A stretch of DNA of 6,752 nucleotides from the NCBI GenBank assembly GCA_013003335.1, contig JABDJT010000456.1, forward strand, positions 1-6,752. Reading direction: 5' to 3'. The position numbers and the translations under genes are program-made. This stretch comes from Verrucomicrobiales bacterium (lineage in GTDB: Bacteria; Verrucomicrobiota; Verrucomicrobiia; Verrucomicrobiales; DEV007). The notes under the pieces were generated by a model, which worked only from the letters and a program-made list of their open reading frames with translations, had not been told where the DNA came from and did not search any database. This document shows positions 3,806-6,752 of the stretch, piece after piece (the first letter of the stretch is position 1; every line of letters begins with the position of its first letter).

Positions 3806-6682
3806 ATGTATCGATTTTTGAAACAGCGCATCGGGTTCCCGGCCATCTTTCTCGCCGGTCTGATCGCTGTGGCGGTTGGAGGAAATGGGAAAGCGCAGCT
3901 GATCAACGGCGGTGATTTGCCCGGTGCCTTTCAGCAAATCCGCTACCAGATCCAGGTCGGGAATTACGACGTCGGCCTTCGGATGCTGGACATGGTGTAT
4001 CAATATTGGGGCGATGATCCGGGAGCGGCTATTGGAGACCGGTTCGGCCATTTTCTGTATCTGAAAGGGCTGCTCTACTTGGGGAAAGCCGATTACAACC
4101 TGGCCATCGCCGCGTTCGAGCAATGCTACGAGGATTATCCGAACGACGAGGAAAATCTGTTCCGGATCCATGCTCTCTCGCAATGGGGCACCTGCCTGAT
4201 TTTGACGGAGGACTACGAGGAAGCGGTGCAGATTCTCGAAAAGGCGTATACGAGCGTGCCGCTCGACAACACCGAGATCGATAAGACGCTGATCGCCCTG
4301 AATCTCGGACGCGCCTACTTGAGAACCGCGCAGATGGAGGAAGGGCTGAAAATTCTCCGGCGAATTTTGGACCACGAAGACGGCAAGCGGGAGCACCGGC
4401 AATCCGCTTTCATGATTCTAGCCGAAGACTGGACACCGGAAATCGAGCTGCCGGAGGCACGGAGTTTCGTCGCGAAATACGGGGAACTGGTGCGAAACGA
4501 CAGCTTCAAGAATCGGTGGCCCCGCAACGACGTGTTTCTCTTCCTGGCTCAGCAGGCGATTGAGAATGACGAGCCGCTCCGGGCGCTGCTCTGGTACGGG
4601 CAGCTCCTCCCGCCCTCCGAAATCGCAGAATATGTCCGGGCCGATTTTGCCCATTTCCAGACGCTGAAACCGGACGAGGCGGAAGTCCAGCGACTCGCAA
4701 TGTGGGCGAAGATCAACACCGAGAAGCAACTCGAGCTGAAATACGCGGAGGAAACCGTCGCCAACGTCCTCTACGGAGCGGGTGCAGCTCATTTCCGGAT
4801 TCAAAATCACACCGCCAGTTTCGCGACCTTTCAGCACCTCGCCGATGTGTTTCCCACTCACCCGATGCGGGCGGAGATCCTGCACAACGTCGTTGCCAGT
4901 GCAGTCAAACTGGAGCGCTGGACCGATATCCGGGACTACGGAATCAAGTTTCTCGATGGATTCCCCGAGCATGATCTCGTCGGAGATGTCGCCCGGATGA
5001 TGTGCGATTACGTGTTCGCTCGCGGCGAGTACGAGGAAGCGTGGACCACGTCGCAGGAAGTCCGCAAACGTCTCCGGATTGCGTCCGATCCCCGCGAAGT
5101 GCCCGATTTCGTGGCTGGCGGCTCGCTGTTTCACCTCGAGCGATACCGCGAAGCCCGCATCGAGTTGGAGGCCTACGAAGTCCATTTTCCTGACGGAGAG
5201 CGGATGGAGCCAGTGCAGTATTATCTTGGTGCGTCGAACGTGAAAGAGCTTCGCTGGGAAACCGCCGCCCGCATTTTCGATGCCTTTCTCATCGATTACC
5301 CCGGATCGGGTATGCGGCCCGGAGTGTTGTATTTGAACGGTCTCAGCCATTTCGCCCTCGGCAACTACCCGCTCGCGTTGACGCTGGTCGAGGAATTGCA
5401 CGCCAATCACCCGATGGCGGAGGAATTGCCCGCCTCGTGGAATTTGAAGGGCGATTTGCTGGCGGTGCAAAACCCGCCGGCTGCCTTCGCGGAAATTGAA
5501 GCCTGTTACCTCAAGGCCCGTGAAATGGCGCAGGCCGACCCGAAACCCGAGTCGCCCGACATCGACGCCTACGCGCTCTGGAAGCTCACGGCCCTTCACG
5601 ATGCGGCGTCGAGCTGGGAAACGGCCGTCGCGCACTTCGATGAATTTCAGGAAAAATTTCCCGAGAGTTTTTACCGGCTCGATACGCTTTCTGCCGCACT
5701 GCGAGGGCTGCATCACGTCGGCCGGACCCGCGAAGCGATCGGATACCTGGAAGAAAATCTACTCGTATCTGCGAAAACAGAAGACCAGGCTTCACTGGAT
5801 GAGCTGATGGGTTCGTATCTCGATTACATCAGCCAGACTCTGAAACCGGACGAAGCCATCGAAGTCGTTCGCAATTTCAAAACGCGGGCGGGAGACATCA
5901 GCAAACCGATCACGCTCTGGTTGCAGATCGCCGAAATTGAGCACCTCGAAAAACTGGAGCAACCGCCCGAAGCCGATCTGGAGAAACGGTATTTCGACCT
6001 CGAAGTCGCCGCCGATTTGTACGAGATGCCGAATTTTGGCCTCATCAAGCTGGCCCGGCGCAGCTCGAAAAAAATGCACTACAACCGTGCCCGCGAGCTT
6101 TACCTGAAGGTGATCGAGGACCGGCCCGACCGCGGCTTTCTCGAGATGGCCGTGCTCGACATGGCGAAAATCGATGCCTCCAGCACTGATCCGGTCGCTG
6201 CTCAGCGGGCGATCGAGAATTTCAGCCGGATCATCGACGAATTCGAAAACCCCGAGATGCAGGAAATGGCCACCGCCGGGCTTGCCCGCGTGCTGATGGA
6301 AAAGGAAAAATTCGACCTCGCAGCGCAATACTGGGAACTCTACCGCTCCCAACCGCAGTGGATTCAGAATCGGGCCGAAGCCAATTTCAACCTCGCGCAG
6401 TGCTACGAGAAAACCAGCGACACCGATTCGGCCATCAAGCTTTACGCCATCACCTACGTGAATTTTCCCGGTCACCTCGACTGGTCGACGCCGTCCTATC
6501 TGCGCGCCGCTGAATTGCTGAAGGAAGACGGTCGCGACGGGGATGCGCTGCTCGTGCTGGTCGATTTCCTGAAACGGCTCGGACATCTCGAGCACGACAA
6601 CATCCGCAAAGGTCGGCGGTTGTTTCAAAAATGGAAAGCCGAGTGGGTGGAAAATCAGGCCAACGGAGGAACCAAATCATGA
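3806..6682 (+). CDS. Large exported TPR-repeat protein
   Basis: This 958-residue protein begins with a signal peptide: basic residues (Arg3, Lys6, Arg8), a hydrophobic core (about 10-25) and a likely cleavage site after GKA (30/31). The rest is almost entirely helical and made of degenerate tetratricopeptide repeats. The clearest are at about 82-113, 121-152, 161-192, 321-352, 433-463, 468-499, 504-536 and 857-889, several ending in the typical F/YP turn (for example DYP, VFP, HFP, DYP, NFP). No enzymatic motif, transmembrane helix beyond the signal, or lipobox cysteine is seen, so a periplasmic or outer-membrane-associated scaffold is the natural reading. It lies 32 bp after the toroid gene with no good Shine-Dalgarno; the start is chosen because it gives a complete signal peptide. 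Its stop overlaps the next start (ATGA). TPR proteins such as YbgF/CpoB accompany Tol systems, but this one is far longer and no orthology is claimed. Confidence 0.88.
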   Translation: MYRFLKQRIGFPAIFLAGLIAVAVGGNGKAQLINGGDLPGAFQQIRYQIQVGNYDVGLRMLDMVYQYWGDDPGAAIGDRFGHFLYLKGLLYLGKADYNLAIAAFEQCYEDYPNDEENLFRIHALSQWGTCLILTEDYEEAVQILEKAYTSVPLDNTEIDKTLIALNLGRAYLRTAQMEEGLKILRRILDHEDGKREHRQSAFMILAEDWTPEIELPEARSFVAKYGELVRNDSFKNRWPRNDVFLFLAQQAIENDEPLRALLWYGQLLPPSEIAEYVRADFAHFQTLKPDEAEVQRLAMWAKINTEKQLELKYAEETVANVLYGAGAAHFRIQNHTASFATFQHLADVFPTHPMRAEILHNVVASAVKLERWTDIRDYGIKFLDGFPEHDLVGDVARMMCDYVFARGEYEEAWTTSQEVRKRLRIASDPREVPDFVAGGSLFHLERYREARIELEAYEVHFPDGERMEPVQYYLGASNVKELRWETAARIFDAFLIDYPGSGMRPGVLYLNGLSHFALGNYPLALTLVEELHANHPMAEELPASWNLKGDLLAVQNPPAAFAEIEACYLKAREMAQADPKPESPDIDAYALWKLTALHDAASSWETAVAHFDEFQEKFPESFYRLDTLSAALRGLHHVGRTREAIGYLEENLLVSAKTEDQASLDELMGSYLDYISQTLKPDEAIEVVRNFKTRAGDISKPITLWLQIAEIEHLEKLEQPPEADLEKRYFDLEVAADLYEMPNFGLIKLARRSSKKMHYNRARELYLKVIEDRPDRGFLEMAVLDMAKIDASSTDPVAAQRAIENFSRIIDEFENPEMQEMATAGLARVLMEKEKFDLAAQYWELYRSQPQWIQNRAEANFNLAQCYEKTSDTDSAIKLYAITYVNFPGHLDWSTPSYLRAAELLKEDGRDGDALLVLVDFLKRLGHLEHDNIRKGRRLFQKWKAEWVENQANGGTKS
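6665..6670 (+). promoter_or_regulatory. Strong Shine-Dalgarno (GGAGGA) for the downstream exported protein
   Basis: GGAGGA lies inside the 3' end of the TPR gene, 8 nt before the ATG at 6679. It is the only strong ribosome-binding site in the window and settles the start of the last gene despite the 4-bp overlap with the preceding stop. It suggests that this gene can be translated independently as well as by coupling. Confidence 0.8.
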
Positions 6683-6752
6683 AGTGTTTCGCGATGACTC
6701 TCTTCATCTTTCTGGTTTCGTCGCTGCCAGTTTTCAGCCAGCAGGCCACCAC
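6679..6752 (+). CDS. Exported protein, N-terminal fragment (runs off window)
   Basis: Only the first 24 codons are present. They encode a typical signal peptide: MKCF, a hydrophobic core (AMTLFIFLVSSLPV, about 5-18), and a likely cleavage site after VFS (20/21) followed by QQAT. The ATG overlaps the TPR gene's stop (ATGA) and is preceded by a strong GGAGGA, so it is very probably the fourth gene of the ExbD operon. The cysteine at position 3 is too early to be a lipobox. The mature protein is outside the window and no function can be assigned. Confidence 0.75.
   Translation, partial: MKCFAMTLFIFLVSSLPVFSQQAT

Noticed and set aside
4418..5716. A 432-codon open frame on the minus strand inside the TPR gene
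   Set aside because: It is a shadow of strong codon bias in the TPR gene: no recognisable motifs, low-complexity Arg/Gly/Val composition, and the sense strand has a signal peptide and regular TPRs.
5792..6628. A 278-codon open frame on the minus strand near the right edge
   Set aside because: Same reasoning: it is fully antisense to the TPR array, has no ribosome-binding site or domain, and its composition follows from the sense strand.

Overview
The window is a stretch of a moderately GC-rich, Gram-negative-type bacterial chromosome. The outer-envelope logic (an ExbD-type proton-channel subunit, a TonB-like membrane anchor, and exported proteins with signal peptides) points to a diderm. Squalene-cyclase-like toroid proteins sitting next to ExbD genes and large exported TPR proteins is a pairing I associate from memory with Verrucomicrobiota and, less so, Planctomycetota. 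No rRNA or other phylogenetic marker is present, so this placement is an inference.

There are two divergent transcription units around a 246-bp intergenic region (1597-1842). Leftward (minus strand) are a complete MBOAT-family O-acyltransferase of the AlgI/PatA/DltB type (175-1596, GTG start) and, 5 bp downstream, the first 56 codons of an integral membrane protein whose N-terminus resembles CPBP-type intramembrane proteases (1-169, cut by the window edge). Rightward (plus strand) is a tight operon: an ExbD/TolR-family protein (1843-2286); a protein with a TonB-like transmembrane N-terminus joined to an alpha/alpha-toroid (prenyltransferase/squalene-oxidase repeat) domain (2286-3773); a 958-residue exported TPR-repeat protein (3806-6682); and the start of a further exported protein (6679-6752, cut by the window edge). 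Stop/start overlaps join genes 1-2 and genes 3-4, which supports co-transcription and translational coupling.

The intergenic region holds two copies of an inverted repeat built on CAACAGGGT/ACCCTGTTG, then an 8-bp dyad (CCGGTTTT/AAAACCGG) that embraces the -35 and spacer of a plausible promoter so close to the ExbD start that the message may be leaderless.

The rightward operon is the most interesting part. It looks like a Ton/Tol-like energised module in which ExbD is followed by a protein that keeps the TonB-type anchor, including the transmembrane histidine, but has a toroid domain where TonB has its receptor-binding C-terminal domain. The exported TPR protein and the downstream secreted protein would be envelope partners. 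No ExbB/TolQ channel subunit is encoded in the window, so it would have to be supplied from elsewhere. The function of the system cannot be stated from sequence alone.
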